NCBI GenBank assembly: GCA_964036315.1
Contig: OZ038496.1
Coordinates: 17,055,033-17,119,032, forward strand
Origin: Acanthosepion esculentum
Lineage: Eukaryota > Mollusca > Cephalopoda > Sepiida > Sepiidae
Direction of reading: 5' to 3'
DNA length: 64,000 nucleotides
Shown: positions 10,407-21,373 of the stretch, in pieces
Numbering within the stretch: the stretch's first letter is position 1
How the letters are laid out: each line of letters begins with the position of its first letter
The notes under the pieces: model-generated
Told to the model about the DNA's origin: nothing
Databases searched by the model: none
Seen by the model: the letters and a program-made list of their open reading frames with translations, nothing else
Translations under genes and position numbers: made by a program

Positions 10407-10454
<48 letters not shown>

Positions 10455-10459
<5 letters not shown>

Positions 10460-10640
10460 GTTTTAAGGTAAGCTCTATTTATGGGTAAAAGTATTCTATA
10501 TCAGGGATAAAGGACACGTAAATACGACACTGAGGTCAACAGTGAGTGGTGGCGGTCTGTTTCATGCTTGAATGCAATCTTGAAATGTCCTGAAGCATTA
10601 AACAAACTGCCACTTCTTGGTATTGACTTCAATGTCCACA

Positions 10641-10674
<34 letters not shown>
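10455..10674. repeat. Dispersed hairpin element between TA runs
   Basis: The block is bounded by (TA)n at 10412-10453 and 10645-10674. It contains imperfect inverted arms around 'gtctgtttcatgcttgaatg' (10557) and 'agcattaaacaaactgcc' (about 10595-10612). The same order of phrases occurs at 38998-39200, also between TA runs, and its core at 6585-6633. It has no coding capacity and looks like a non-autonomous mobile element or a foldback repeat. Confidence 0.6.
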
Positions 10675-10676
<2 letters not shown>

Positions 10677-10678
10677 TC

Positions 10679-11221
10679 GAGTATGGATAGGAATCTGATA
10701 AAATGATAAGATAAAGAACGATTAGGAAACAAATCTTAATCTAACATGTTTCAATTTATTAAAGCTTTGTCATAGATCAAGATAGAAATGATAAAAAATG
10801 ATGAAAAGCAAAGAGACTCAGATTAATGTTATGTTATGTTGTGTTTGGCTATTTCTTATTGCTTAGATGCGTGTAATGAAGTAACAGATAATATTCCAAT
10901 GTGTGTGAGAAACATTCTACGCTAATATGTGCCAAAATTATGAGACGCAGTAGGATGTTTTGATTGGCTATTTCGTATTGGTTAGATACATGTGACATAT
11001 AATGAAGTAACAGATAATATTCAAATATGTGTAAGAAAACATTCTGGATGTTAAAGTGTGTAAAACTTAGTGAGACACAGCAGGAAGTTTTAAAAAATTT
11101 TGTCTTGGGTTGATTTTTCATTAAAGCATATCATGTGCACATTTTGTATATATCTTCATTGATTTTTATGTATTCAGAAAAGCTAAGTTAGATTCATGAA
11201 TAATAGAGCTGTAGAAAAATG
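10679..11221 (-). repeat. Left inverted arm (3' end of the Penelope-like element)
   Basis: Matches 12321-12832 as reverse complement over essentially its whole length, with a low level of substitution. It contains an internal duplication of about 125 bases (the segment around 'acttcattacacg' and its relative around 'acttcattatatg'). The outer end carries 'ttgaaacatgttag' in the element's sense, similar to other Penelope-type tails. The 90-codon frame inside it is a by-product. Confidence 0.8.
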
Positions 11222-11602
11222 GTGACATAATGCAGTTTTTTAAAATTGTGTTAATAGTTGGTAATATTGCTATAAATATGTTTTCATAATATTTTCTCTT
11301 TAAAGCGTTATGTTCTTTTTTTTTGATAAGGCTGGCATTGATGAAATTAATGTTGTGCCCCACATCATTGTATTGTAAGATGAGAGAAGGCATGTCTTTA
11401 GATGTCTCCCCAATGTATATGTTATTGAACTGAAGACATTTGATTTGAGAAACTCTGGCATTTGAATTATTTTTATTTTATTTTTCGTCCCTCTTATATC
11501 TCTGTTAATTTTGGAAATGGTTATAATGATCCTCCTATTAGTGATGACTAATTCATTTGCGAGTTTAGTTGAAGCATTGAAGGGTAGAATTATCTTCCCC
11601 AA
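11166..11602 (-). pseudogene. Penelope-like GIY-YIG endonuclease fragment
   Basis: Two overlapping minus-strand frames combine into the C-terminal endonuclease part of a Penelope-like protein. 'YIGET' near 11410-11425 is the second half of the GIY-YIG signature. 'GHNINFINASLI' and 'KRKYYENIFI' (11230-11350) are the conserved region holding the Arg and catalytic Glu. A shift between frames near 11390 breaks the gene. The domain normally nicks target DNA for retrotransposition. The N-terminal RT is absent. Confidence 0.75.
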
Positions 11603-11724
11603 ACACTTCCATGACTAACTCCTCACATGCACAGAGGATCTCAAATACAAAGAAACACTCATTACCGAACAAACAATATCAATGTGAAAAATGTTAGATT
11701 TTAAAAACATCCTCTCAAATTCCA

Positions 11725-12245
11725 AATCCAAAATATTGCAAACATTATCACACACCCGTCCTGGGTATGACGATAAACTACATCCACGTCCTGGTTAAGA
11801 TGATAAACTACATCCAACAGCAAGGCCTCTGATCAGGAGGTTTTGAGGAGCATGGAACCACCTCTTAATTGCTGATGTTCCTAGGTTAACCCTGACCCGG
11901 GGTGGTAGCACCTGTTAGGATCCAAGCTATGGGCAAATAGTTAACCCAGAAACTGTGGTAAAAAGCATTATTAAAGTGTAAAAATAGGTTTTAATACCAG
12001 AAATACTTTGTAAAAAAATTATTACCAGAAATAAATTTAAAAAAAAAACTATTACCAGCAATACGTTTAAAAAATATATTACCAGCAATACATCTTTTTA
12101 AAATAATATTAGCAGCTATGCATTTTTGAGGAAAAAAAATATTACCAGAAATAGTTTTTTGACAAAACAAAATATTACCAGGGAAAAAAAGTTGTCGGTG
12201 TTAAATGACCCATTGAGGTTGATATGCCATAGAACAAACCAAACC
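11725..12245 (+). repeat. Dispersed repeat R, copy 1
   Basis: Shared with 25612-26110: 'aatattgcaaacattatcac', 'ggcctctgatcaggaggttt', 'gacccggggtggtagcacct' and 'cccattgaggttgatatgcc' occur in the same order. Between 11995 and 12190 it includes about seven degenerate 30-base units ending 'attaccagcaata'. No protein-coding capacity is seen. Class unknown; here it lies in the middle of the Penelope-like locus, so it may be part of that element family or an insertion. Confidence 0.75.
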
Positions 12246-12320
12246 AAACCATTATCAAACACACACAAACAAAATCAATTAAAATACAAACTCCACAAAC
12301 TATGCACAAACAAATGACAG

Positions 12321-12832
12321 CCTTTTTCTACAGCTCTATTATTCATGAATCTAACTTACCTTTTCTGATTACATAAAAATCAATGAAGATATATACAAAA
12401 TGTGCACAAGATATGCTTTAATGAAAAATCAAAAGAAAGCAAATTTTTTCAAAAGATCCTACAGCATCTCACTAATTTTTACACTTTAGCATTCAGAATG
12501 TTTTCTTACACATTTGAATATTATCTTTTACTTCATTATATGTCACATGTATCTAACCAATACGAAATAGCCAATCAAAACATCCTACTGCGTCTCACAA
12601 TTTTGGCACATTTTAGCGTAGAATATTTCTCACACACCTTGGAATATTATCTGTTACTTCATTACACGTATCTAAGCAATAAGAAATAGCCAAACACAAC
12701 ATAACATTAATCTGAGTCTCTTTGCTTTTTATCATTTTTTATCATTTCTATCTTGATCTATGACAAAGCTTTAATAAATTGAAACATGTTAGATTAAGAT
12801 TTGTTTCCTTGTTCTTTTTCCTACCGTATATT
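12321..12832 (+). repeat. Right inverted arm of the Penelope-like locus
   Basis: Reverse complement of 10679-11221, including the internal 125-base duplication, and ends at a TG microsatellite (12833-12850). Because the arm encodes no protein of its own in this orientation, the 95-codon frame in it mirrors the frame in the left arm and is not taken as a gene. Confidence 0.8.
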
Positions 12833-12850
12833 GTGTGTGTATGTGTGTCA

Positions 12851-13116
12851 CATGAGAGCATAAAATTATCAATGCATGTGGCTGTTAATTTTTAATGAAA
12901 TCTTTTTGAGTATAAAAAATGCAAAGTTATCAAGGATTGGTTTGATTAACTGTTTTGATTGTTTTTAGATTAATAATGGATTTCAATCTGTTTTCATTTT
13001 CATTAAAAAATTTGATTTTATCATAATTGTTTCATATACATATGTATGAAAACAAACACTCAAACACATATGCCACACATACACAGACATGCACAAAAAT
13101 ACACACACACACACAC

Positions 13117-13166
<50 letters not shown>

Positions 13167-13382
13167 TAAAAAGTGAAAGTGTTAGAAATGTCTGTACAAA
13201 AATTTCCTATATAGAAAAATAATATTAATAAGATCTGGAAAACATAATTTTTTTTTATATATTTATATATACTATTTATGATACATGTTTGTTTACAGAG
13301 AATTATTAAAATTGTTTTACTTACATGTGGGTTTTCAGAAATAAATGTTTTACTTTAACGGATTTCAAAAATGTATATTAGA

Positions 13383-13430
<48 letters not shown>

Positions 13431-14005
13431 CATATATATATACACGCACAGAGTGGCAATCACACTGTAACATATTACATTAAAATGACTGACTAGGTAC
13501 TTCTTTTAAGATTTTAAAATTAAATTGTATTTTCTTATGTCTGAATAAAAAATCTCTTTTTGGGACTTAGTATGTGTGGAAATCTTCCAAGTAATTGTTT
13601 GTTCTGATTGCTTTTGGATGAGCTATTAGCCATTTTCAAGGTCTTTGGTTATGCTGTTGCAAATGGTGTGTAACTTGCTGAGACATAAACATATATTTAA
13701 TTCCTGAATATGGCCAGTACATTATGGCTGTGTTCATAGTTGATATAGTTAAGGCTGTTTTTTAGTTTTGTATGATACAGGCTATTTCTTTTAGACATTT
13801 TTTTATTGTTAGATGCATATATTATATTTGCATTTTTAATGAGTAAGTTTTCATGATGGTTTAAATGGGTCCTTATGGAACTATCATCTGAGTGATATTA
13901 GTTCAGCCATCTTGATGAGTGCTGGTATATTCAATGTAATTATTCATGAATTTTTTTTCCTCAGGACCACAGTTCCTCATGGAGCATTTAAAATTATAAA
14001 TAATA
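12851..14005. other. AT-rich sequence with microsatellites
   Basis: Microsatellites lie at about 13098-13165 (CA then TA) and 13384-13442 (CT then TA). The rest is AT-rich with no recognised gene or element. Confidence 0.65.
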
Positions 14006-14009
14006 TTCG

Positions 14010-14394
14010 TATTTATAACCTGGATTTCACTGGATGATTATTGTTCAGTATCTCTCTATATTTCTGAGATGAGGTATTATGCTCACTATTTACATTATTC
14101 GGACTATTGTCCACATCTTTGTCGCCATATTTATTACAAAATTTCAGCTGTTGTATGCTCCAAACTTCTTCAGGTAGTTGGAATGTTGAACTGAACCCTT
14201 TACTTCGCTCACTGGGGTAGACTGTTCTAGTTCCACGTGCCATTTTAATGGATGTCAGTTATCAGTTATCTCCTGTTAATTCCCCTCTCCAAGTTCTCCA
14301 CTGCTTTAACCGGGTATTGAACTCACACTCGTTGGGTCCTGTTACTGGATCTAACTAAGGCCTTTATCCACTGTGCCATATGTCCTTGAGGCAT
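14010..14394 (-). mobile_element. tRNA-headed SINE with Penelope-like tail, minus arm
   Basis: On the minus strand the head reads 'tggcacagtggataa' (a near-perfect box A, complement near 14370) and 'gagttcaatacccgg' (box B, complement near 14315). A body containing 'atggcacgtggaactagaac' follows, and then the tail 'ctgaagaagtt...' and 'caaagatg.ggacaatagtcc' up to 14010. It abuts a plus-strand copy head to head at 14394/14395. Pol III transcription from the boxes is likely for active members. Confidence 0.7.
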
Positions 14395-14668
14395 TAGTTA
14401 GATCTAGTGACAGGACCTAAAGAGTGTGAGTTCAATACCTGGTTAAGGCAGTGGAGAACTTGAAGAGGGGAATTAACAGGAGATAACTGATAACTGACAT
14501 CCATTAAACATGGCACGTGGAACTAGAACAGTCTACCCAAGTGAGCAAATAAAGGGTTCAGTTCAACATTTAAACTACCTGAAGAAGGCCAGAGCGTACA
14601 ATGGCCGAAATGTTGTAATAAAAATGGCGACAAAGATGAGGACAATAATTCGAATAATGTAAATAGTT
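14395..14668 (+). mobile_element. Same SINE, plus arm lacking box A
   Basis: This arm starts inside the head at 'ttagttagatctagtgac', so it has box B (14431-14445) but not box A. It then follows the minus arm's sequence as its reverse complement, including a hammerhead-like tail: CTGAAGA at 14580-14586, stem ggcc/ggcc, GAAA near 14607. Together with 14010-14394 it forms a palindrome of about 650 bases. Confidence 0.7.
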
Positions 14669-14670
14669 TA

Positions 14671-16345
14671 CATGATTATTGTTGTTGGTTAAGTTTGCAA
14701 TGATTGGGAAAAATCCTCCTGTGGCTTACAGTGTAAAGTTGTTTGAGTGGAACTTCTTGCCAATGGGATACAGATGGAATGTGGGTATTTACTACTAAGT
14801 AAGTGGCATGGCAGGTCCTGGCTGTGAAGATTAGTCCTGGCGGAACCAGGAATGTAGTTTTTTGAGAAATTTTCATGGTAGTAGCAATAGAGCAGTGAGA
14901 GATTCATTCACCTGTGAAGGAGAAGTGGGAGGATGTAAATAATTCTTCACTACATCCTACCTGTGAAGGAGAAGTTGGAGGATGTAAATAATTCTTCACT
15001 ACATCCCACCTGTGAAGGAGAAGTTGGAGGATGTAAATAATTCTTCACTACATCCCACCTGTGAAGGAGAAGTTGGAAGATGTAAATAATTCTTCACTAC
15101 ATCCTACCTGTGAAGGAGAAGTTGGAAGATGTAAATAATTCTTCACTACATCCCACCTGTGAAGGAGAAGTTGGAAGATGTAAATAATTCTTCATTACAT
15201 CCCACCTGTGAAGGAGAACTTAGAGGATGTAAATAATTCTTCACTACATCCCACCTGTGAAGGAGAAGTTGGAGGATGTAAATAATTCTTCACTACATCC
15301 CACCTGTGAAGGAGAAGTTGGAAGATGTAAATAATTCTTCATTATATCCCACCTGTGAAGGAGAAGTTGGAAGATGCAAATAATTCTTCACTACATCCCA
15401 CCTGTGAAAGAGAAGTTGGAGGATGTAAATAATTCTTCACTACATCCCACCTGTGAAGGAGAAGTTGGAAGATGTAAATAATTCTTCACTACATCCTACC
15501 TGTGAAGGAGAAGTTGGAAGATGTAAATAATTCTTCACTACATCCCACCTGTGAAGGAGAAGGTGGAAGATGTAAATAATTCTTCTTTACATCCCACCTG
15601 TGAATGAGAACTTAGAGGATGTAAATAATTCTTCACTACATCCTACCTGTGAAGGAAAAGTTGGAAGATGTAAATAATTCTTCACTACATCCCACCTGTG
15701 AAGGAGAGGTTGGAAGATGTAAATAATTCTTCACTACATCCCACCTGTGAAGGAGAAGTGGGAGGATGCAAATAATTCTTCACTACATCCCACCTGTGAA
15801 GGAGAAGTTGGAAGATGTAAATAATTCTTCACTACATCCCACCTGTGAAGGAGAAGTGGGAGGATGTAAATAATTCTTCACTACATCCCACCTGTGAAGG
15901 AGAAGTTGGAAGATGTAAATAATTCTTCACTACATCCTACCTGTGAAGGAGAAGTTGGAAGATGTAAATAATTCTTCACTACATCCCACCTGTGAAGGAG
16001 AAGTTGGAAGATGTAAATAATTCTTCATTACATCCCACCTGTGAAGGAGAACTTAGAGGATGTAAATAATTCTTCACTACATCCTACCTGTGAAGGAGAA
16101 GTTGGAAGATGTAAATAATTCTTCACTATATCCCACCTGTGAAGAAGTTGGAGGATGTAAATAATTCTTCTCTAACAAGCACTAAAATATGCTTATGAAT
16201 TCTATCAAAACTGGAAAGTGAGGACTGCCCACCTCCCACCCAAATATGGCAGCAGTAGTCTTTTTTCAGTCTAAACTGTCTCTTATTGAGAAGATTGCAT
16301 GAGGAGTTAGGTATTTACTGGAGCAGCACAGAAAACCAATCATTA
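14671..16345 (-). mobile_element. LINE-B 3' fragment containing a minisatellite
   Basis: Both sides of the minisatellite are LINE-B coding sequence on the minus strand. The right side (16345 to 16165) reads through 'YCCHIW' and 'DRIHKHILVLVREELF'. The left side (14900 to 14690) reads through the protein's C-terminal part including 'ARTCHATYLV' and ends 'FPNHCKLN'. The copy at 43935-44390 has the same two segments joined with no array between them. LINE-B is a CR1/L2/Jockey-like non-LTR element whose RT C-terminus is all that remains here. Confidence 0.75.
14908..16160. repeat. 49-bp minisatellite, ~25 copies
   Basis: 'cctgtgaagg' starts at 14911, 14960 and 15009 and continues at 49-base spacing to about 16140. 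Variants (gaagttgg/gaacttag, aggatg/agatg) are mixed without an obvious higher-order period. The unit equals one segment of LINE-B coding sequence (minus strand 'EELFTSSN' region), but 49 is not a multiple of 3, so repeat growth destroyed the frame. Confidence 0.95.
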
Positions 16346-16487
16346 CACATGCATCTTAAATAATGCATCATATTTGGGAGTTTGAAATGAGGTTAGATGT
16401 AAGTATGAGGTCCCATATCCTCTGAAGGCATGGGCCTCCTCGAGGAATGATCTGTTCATCATGACTGACAGTAGTTCAGAGTCTGAT

Positions 16488-16895
16488 CAGCAGCGATGGA
16501 ACGTAACCAGTTTGGTATCTGTCTATATTTCTGAGATGAGGTATTATGTACAATATTTACATTAGTTGAACTATTGTCTTCATCTTTGTCGCCAAATTTA
16601 TTACAACGTTTTGGCCGTTGTATGCTCTGGCCTTCTACAGGTGGTTTGAATGTTGAACTGAACCCTTTATTTCGCTCACTGGGGTAGACTGTTCTCGTTC
16701 CACGTGCCATGTTTAATGGATGTCAGTTATCAGTTATCTCCTGTTAATTCCCCTCTCCAAGTTCTCCACTGCCTTAACCGAGTATTGAACTCACACTCTT
16801 TAGGTCCTGTCACTGGATCTAACTAATGCCTCAAGGACACATGGCACAGTGAATAAAGGTGTTAGTTAAATCCAGTGACAGGAACCAAAGTAATT
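16488..16895 (-). mobile_element. Second head-to-head SINE dimer
   Basis: The minus arm (16488-16825) carries the tail, body and box B of the same tRNA-headed SINE. At 16826 it joins a plus-strand head with box A ('tggcacagtgaataa', 16848-16862) that stops near 16893. The junction 'ctaactaatgcctcaagg' is the reverse complement of the junction at 14394/14395, so this is the same dimeric structure in opposite orientation. The tail core is mutated (CAAAA in place of GAAA). Confidence 0.7.
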
Positions 16896-17689
16896 TTCTC
16901 TCTTTTTCTGGAGTGGTAAGGTTTAGCTGTCAAGTTGACTGACGAAAAAAAGAACAAAACAAAATAATAGACTGCCACTTGCACTCTTCTCTTTCCTTGC
17001 ATCCTCTTCCTCACCTCCACTCCTTTCTCTCACTTCATCCATGTGATATATTCATAAGACAACAACAGCTTTTCCTCATACTATTTTATTCCTTTACCCT
17101 CCCATACTGCAAACTGCTTTGACTTTTCACTTTATAAATTCCCCTCCTGCTGTCTTCGGTTTCTTTCATTTTCTTCTACCACAATGATCTGTTAGCAGGA
17201 AAGAAGGTAAGTTTGCATAACTCCTTTATTGTGCCATTTTTTAAAACAATCTGCCAATATCTCTTACACTAATCACACATAAAAACAAGATATCTCAAAG
17301 TTATATAAATTTTTTTGCAGAAGAAAAATTTTGCAAGTATGTTGTTCCCAATGAGGATTGAAATCAAGAACAGCTCGTTAAGCACTAGTTCATGACATAT
17401 GTCTTTTATAATTCCATGCATTTATTATTTATGAAGAAAGATTTTTTAAAAAGCTATAGATTCTATAAAAGTTCTGATCAAAATAAACTCAAAAGACACA
17501 CTTTAGAGTCATGGAAGTATTGCATTGTTTTTAAATCAATTAACTTTGCCCACTCAATCGTTCGTTGGCTGTTTCCAATTTGTTTCTGCTTCCATTGCTA
17601 GGTAGAAGTTTGTTGTTTCCTCTCTTCACAAAACCTAGATAATAAATGTCTGGGAGAATGTTTTCCTTTCACGTGTCATGATTTTTTGA
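16896..17689. other. Unassigned sequence
   Basis: 16970-17200 is pyrimidine-rich (CTTCC-type) and 17200-17640 is AT-rich. A 69-codon frame at 17392-17601 has no recognisable features. No gene is called. Confidence 0.5.
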
Positions 17690-18914
17690 GTGGAAGAGGA
17701 AAAACATTGCAAGAGAAAAGAAAAAGGGAAAGAAAGAAGAAAAAAATCAGGCAAAAAAAAAGAAGATAAATTCAAAGTAAGAAAAAGAAAAAAGAAAAGA
17801 AAGAAGATAGAAACAATATGGAAGGAAGAAAGAAAAATTGAAAGATGAAAAAGAAAGGAAATGAGATGGAAACAACTGTGGAGGAAGAATGAAAGTTGAA
17901 AGAAGAAAAAAAAGGAAAGATGAAAGAAACAACATGGAAGGATAAATGAAAGTTGAAAGAAGAAAAAGAAGGAAAGAAGAGAGAAAGAACATTTGATGAA
18001 GAATGAAAGTTGAAAGAAGAAAAAGAAGGAAAGAAGAGAGAAACAACATGGAAGGAAGAATGAAAGTTGAACGAAGAAAAAGTAAGGAGAGAGAAAAACA
18101 ACATTTGACAAAGAATGAAAGCTGAAAGAAGAAAAAAAAGAAAAGATGAGAGAAACAATATGGACGGAAAAATGAAAGTTGGAAGAAGAAAAAGAAAGGA
18201 AAGAAGAGAGAAACATCATGGAATGAAGAATGAATGTTGAAAGAAGAAAAAGTAAGGAGAGAGAAAAACAACATTTGACAAAGAATGAAAGCTGAAAGAA
18301 GAAAAAAAAGAAAAGATGAGAGAAACAATATGGACGGGAAAATGAAAGTTGGAAGAAGAAAAAGAAAGGAAAGAAGAGAGAAACATCATGGAATGAAGAA
18401 TGAATGTTGAAAGAAGAAAAAGTAAGGAGAGAGAAAAACAACATTTGACAAAGAATGAAAGCTGAAAGAAGAAAAAAAAGAAAAGATGAGAGAAACAATA
18501 TGGACGGGAAAATGAAAGTTGGAAGAAGAAAAAGAAAGGAAAGAAGAGAGAAACAATATGGAATGAAGAATGAATGTTGAAAGAAGAAAAAGTAGAAAAA
18601 AAGAAAGGGGAGAATTAAGAAACAATATTTGAGAAGTAAAATGAAGAAATTAACAATATAAAAAGATAAAAAAAACTTAAATGAGGAAGATAAAAGATGA
18701 GAAAAGAAATGAGGAAAATGAAAATAATAAAAAATGATAAAGAGAAAAGTGATGTATTAAAAAATGAAAACATTATGGAGAAGAACGCTGATCAGAAGAG
18801 ACAAGAGTTTAAAACCAAAGAGAAACAAAATAGACGGAAAAAATGAAAGAAATAGTAAAAGAAATTTCTTTAGATATAAAATATGTAATTATCAGATAAT
18901 TTCCATAAGTCAAA
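17690..18914. repeat. Purine-rich tandem tract with 170-bp period
   Basis: Almost pure GA on the plus strand, built from ~57-base units of the form 'gaatgaaagttgaaagaag'. From 18082 three larger periods are clear: 'agtaaggagagagaaa' at 18082, 18252 and 18422, that is 170 bases or three units. The long minus-strand frames here are Phe/Ser/Leu-only and simply reflect polypyrimidine. The tract continues more loosely to 18914, where a LINE-A copy interrupts it. Confidence 0.9.
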
Positions 18915-19475
18915 TCAACCATTCGCCCTTGCATGGAGTATTGCTGCCATATATAGTCTGGAGCCCCTTCTGTTTGTCTCAGGGTTCTTGATAAGATCCA
19001 GAGACGGATATACAATGTAATTGGTCCTGATCTGGCATCTCATCTGCAGTCACTCTCTCACAGATGTGCCATTGCCTCTCTCTGTCTTTTTTACAAATAC
19101 TTTCTGGTAATTGCTCCGATGAGCTGCTTTTGCTGGTTCCCAGACTTCATCAATTCAAGCGTCCTATGAGGTGGCATCCCACTCTCACCCTTTTACTGTG
19201 GAAACTGTTAAATGTACCTGTCTCTTCTAGTCCAATAGCTTCATATCTCACACCTCTCGCCTGTGGAACTCCCTTCCCTTTTCCTGTTTCCCTGATAGCT
19301 ATAATCTCCAACTATTCAAATGTAATGTCAATCGACACCTCCAGTTACCTTGATTATCCTTCTACTAATCCTTTCCTCTATCACTTCTATCTGCTCTCAC
19401 TCCAAATCCTCTGTAACCCCTTGCGTGCTAGTGGCTTCCCACCTTGTTTGGGGTGAAATGCTTAAAAAAAAAAAG
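18915..19475 (+). mobile_element. LINE-A 3' fragment with poly-A tail
   Basis: Closely matches 22030-22690. Frames broken by indels encode 'RPCMEYCC'-like, 'DKIQRRI', 'SHLQSL', 'CSDELL' and the C-terminus 'FKCNVNRHLQLP', followed by a ~120-base 3' UTR and an A-run at 19465-19474. It is 5'-truncated and inserted into the purine-rich tract. The 130-codon frame at 19064-19456 is out of frame with the LINE protein for most of its length. Confidence 0.8.
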
Positions 19476-20060
19476 TATGGAAATGGAAAAAAAAAAAAAC
19501 AAGAAAAAAATGAAAGAGAAAAGAAAATGAGTGGCGATGAAGACACAAAAATATCAGAAAATATTAAAGAAAAAGATATAGATTTGCTAAGGTAGGAAAA
19601 ATGAAAGTTCTGCAATATTAAAATGAACAAAAATTTTAAGAGTAAATAAAAAATGAAACTGAAAGATGCGGAAGGATTCATGAAATGAATGAGAGTGAAT
19701 GAAAAAGGAAAAAAAAAAATGGTGACATCAAAGAAGATTTGTATTCAAAAATGTTAAAATTGAAGGAAAAAAAGAAAGGAATATGTTATAGAGAATAAAA
19801 TGAAAATTAGGTAAAAAAAGAAACGAGAGAGAGAAAGACAAAGAGAAAGAAAAATAGGAAGGAAAATAGCAAATGAAGCAATTGAAGTATCTGCCATTTT
19901 GAATACGACTCATTTAGTTTCTGTAGTCGAGAGCAAGTCAAGAGGAAACAGTGGAAGACTCTTTTACAGAACATAGAAATGTCAGGCACCGTCAGTTGAC
20001 ATCTAAATAAAAACATAAAGAGAGAAAGAGAGAGAGAGAGAGAGAAATTGAAAAAGTTCC
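19476..20060. repeat. Purine-rich tract, continuation
   Basis: GA-rich sequence resembling 17690-18914 resumes after the LINE-A insertion, including a (GA)n run near 20020-20045. 19870-19995 is more complex and unassigned. Confidence 0.75.
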
Positions 20061-21030
20061 ATCTGATTTCAGTTTAAAATTAATTATGCTATTATTTGCA
20101 ATCAGATTTGAAGAACTTTTTGATCCACACTGAATTAAGATTTATCTTCCTCCAGATCCTTGGATGTAGACATGTAGGGTTGGGACAATGAGTAGGAAGC
20201 ACTGAGAATTTTATTTGGTGACCTATGTAGAGATTTTTTTACTTGGGAAAAGGAAAAAACAGAATGCATGAGTAAGAAACAAAGTAGATATAATAACTTG
20301 TCCTTATTATTACTACTGAGTCTTGATTTTATTACTCCAGACTGATTATTATATGGTTCATACTGCTATACCTTGATTTTATTAGTCGGGATTGATTATT
20401 ACTCCTGGGTGTAGATTTTATTAGGCTGGATTTATTATTACACACTTACTACTTTTGAGTCTTGATTTTAATACAGTGGACTGATTATTAGATAATTATG
20501 ACTTTAGTAGTAATAATTGTCTTGATTTTGTTAGCCTATACTGATTATTACAGAATTATTACTACTGTGTATTGATTTTATTAGATTGAACAGAATATTA
20601 CATGATTATTACTGCTGTGGCTTGATATTTATAAGCCTGGACTGATTATTTCATGGTTAGTATGGCTGAATCTTGTTCTTAATGATTATTACAGAATTAT
20701 TACTACCATGTCTTGATTTTATTTCTGTTGCCTGATAATAACATGATGTTTTGGTGACTTCTGTGGAGATTTTTATTTGGGAAAAGGAAACAACAGAATG
20801 CAGGAGTTAAGAAACAACGCAGATATAATAACTTGTTTTGATTATTACATGATTATTACTGCTAGGTCTTGATTCTATTACCCTAGACTGATTATTACAT
20901 AGTTATTACTGCTGTGTCTTGAATTTATTAGATTAGACTTATTATACCATAATTATTACTGCTGGGTCTTGATATTACATTGGACTGATTATTACATGAT
21001 CATTTCTGCCGAGTCATGTTTTTATTACCC
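20061..21030. repeat. Degenerate tandem repeat with a 0.53-kb duplication
   Basis: Loose units of roughly 50-60 bases containing 'cttgattttatta' and 'gactgattattac' run from about 20300 to 21030. A unique block containing 'ttgggaaaaggaaa' and 'agatataataacttgt' occurs at about 20218-20315 and again at about 20752-20845, showing a larger duplication of about 533 bases. The gypsy LTR starts inside the last unit. Confidence 0.75.
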
Positions 21031-21032
21031 TG

Positions 21033-21373
21033 TGTAGTAGAATCGTTCGAGACAATATGCATTTGCTTATCAGTAAGCTTTAATGAACTCAGTATTTACC
21101 TTAGTCCTTCCCACAAGGTGGGATGTGGCACAAGGCCATTTTTTAACATGGAGCTATCAAAAATTCCCTGTTGACTCCACATACATGGGGTCAGGTGGCT
21201 GTCTACCTCCCCAGATGAGATTCTGCCTGCAGGCATAGCCTCATGAGTTCCTCTCCACCTGAAAGCAGAGAGGTTGACAAGCAGAGGTTTGGCAAATTCT
21301 GCATATCAGCAGAGTTCTCCTGAATATATGTGTTTAGAACAGATCCATTAATAGGGAGATAAGTGATGCCACA
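21033..21373 (-). mobile_element. Gypsy 3' LTR
   Basis: In element orientation it begins TGTGGCAT immediately after the polypurine tract and ends CTACTACA, beside the degenerate tandem repeat that served as target ('ttattaccc', 21022-21030). Length about 341 bases. The left boundary could be 21031 or 21033. The partner LTR is missing. Confidence 0.65.

Larger units (their letters stand above)
10679..12832 (-). mobile_element. Penelope-like locus with long inverted arms
   Basis: A 2.1-kb block is bounded by arms of about 540 and 510 bases that are reverse complements (10679-11221 and 12321-12832). The left arm is continuous on the minus strand with a GIY-YIG endonuclease remnant, so the arm is the element's 3' UTR and terminal segment, and the right arm is an inverted copy of it upstream. 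The centre also contains dispersed repeat R (11725-12245). Penelope-like elements are known to carry terminal repeats in direct or inverted orientation. The RT domain is missing, so this copy is 5'-truncated. Confidence 0.65.

Noticed and set aside
10849..12689. Two related small proteins (10849-11121 minus, 12402-12689 plus)
   Set aside because: They lie in inverted copies of a retroelement 3' UTR and resemble each other only for that reason.
14908..16160. CRISPR-like 49-bp repeats
   Set aside because: Head-to-tail minisatellite without unique spacers, derived from LINE coding sequence.
17635..18625. Long minus-strand open frames (up to 287 codons)
   Set aside because: They consist of Phe, Ser and Leu only and result from a GA/CT-rich tandem tract in which stop codons are rare. 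No domain or codon structure.
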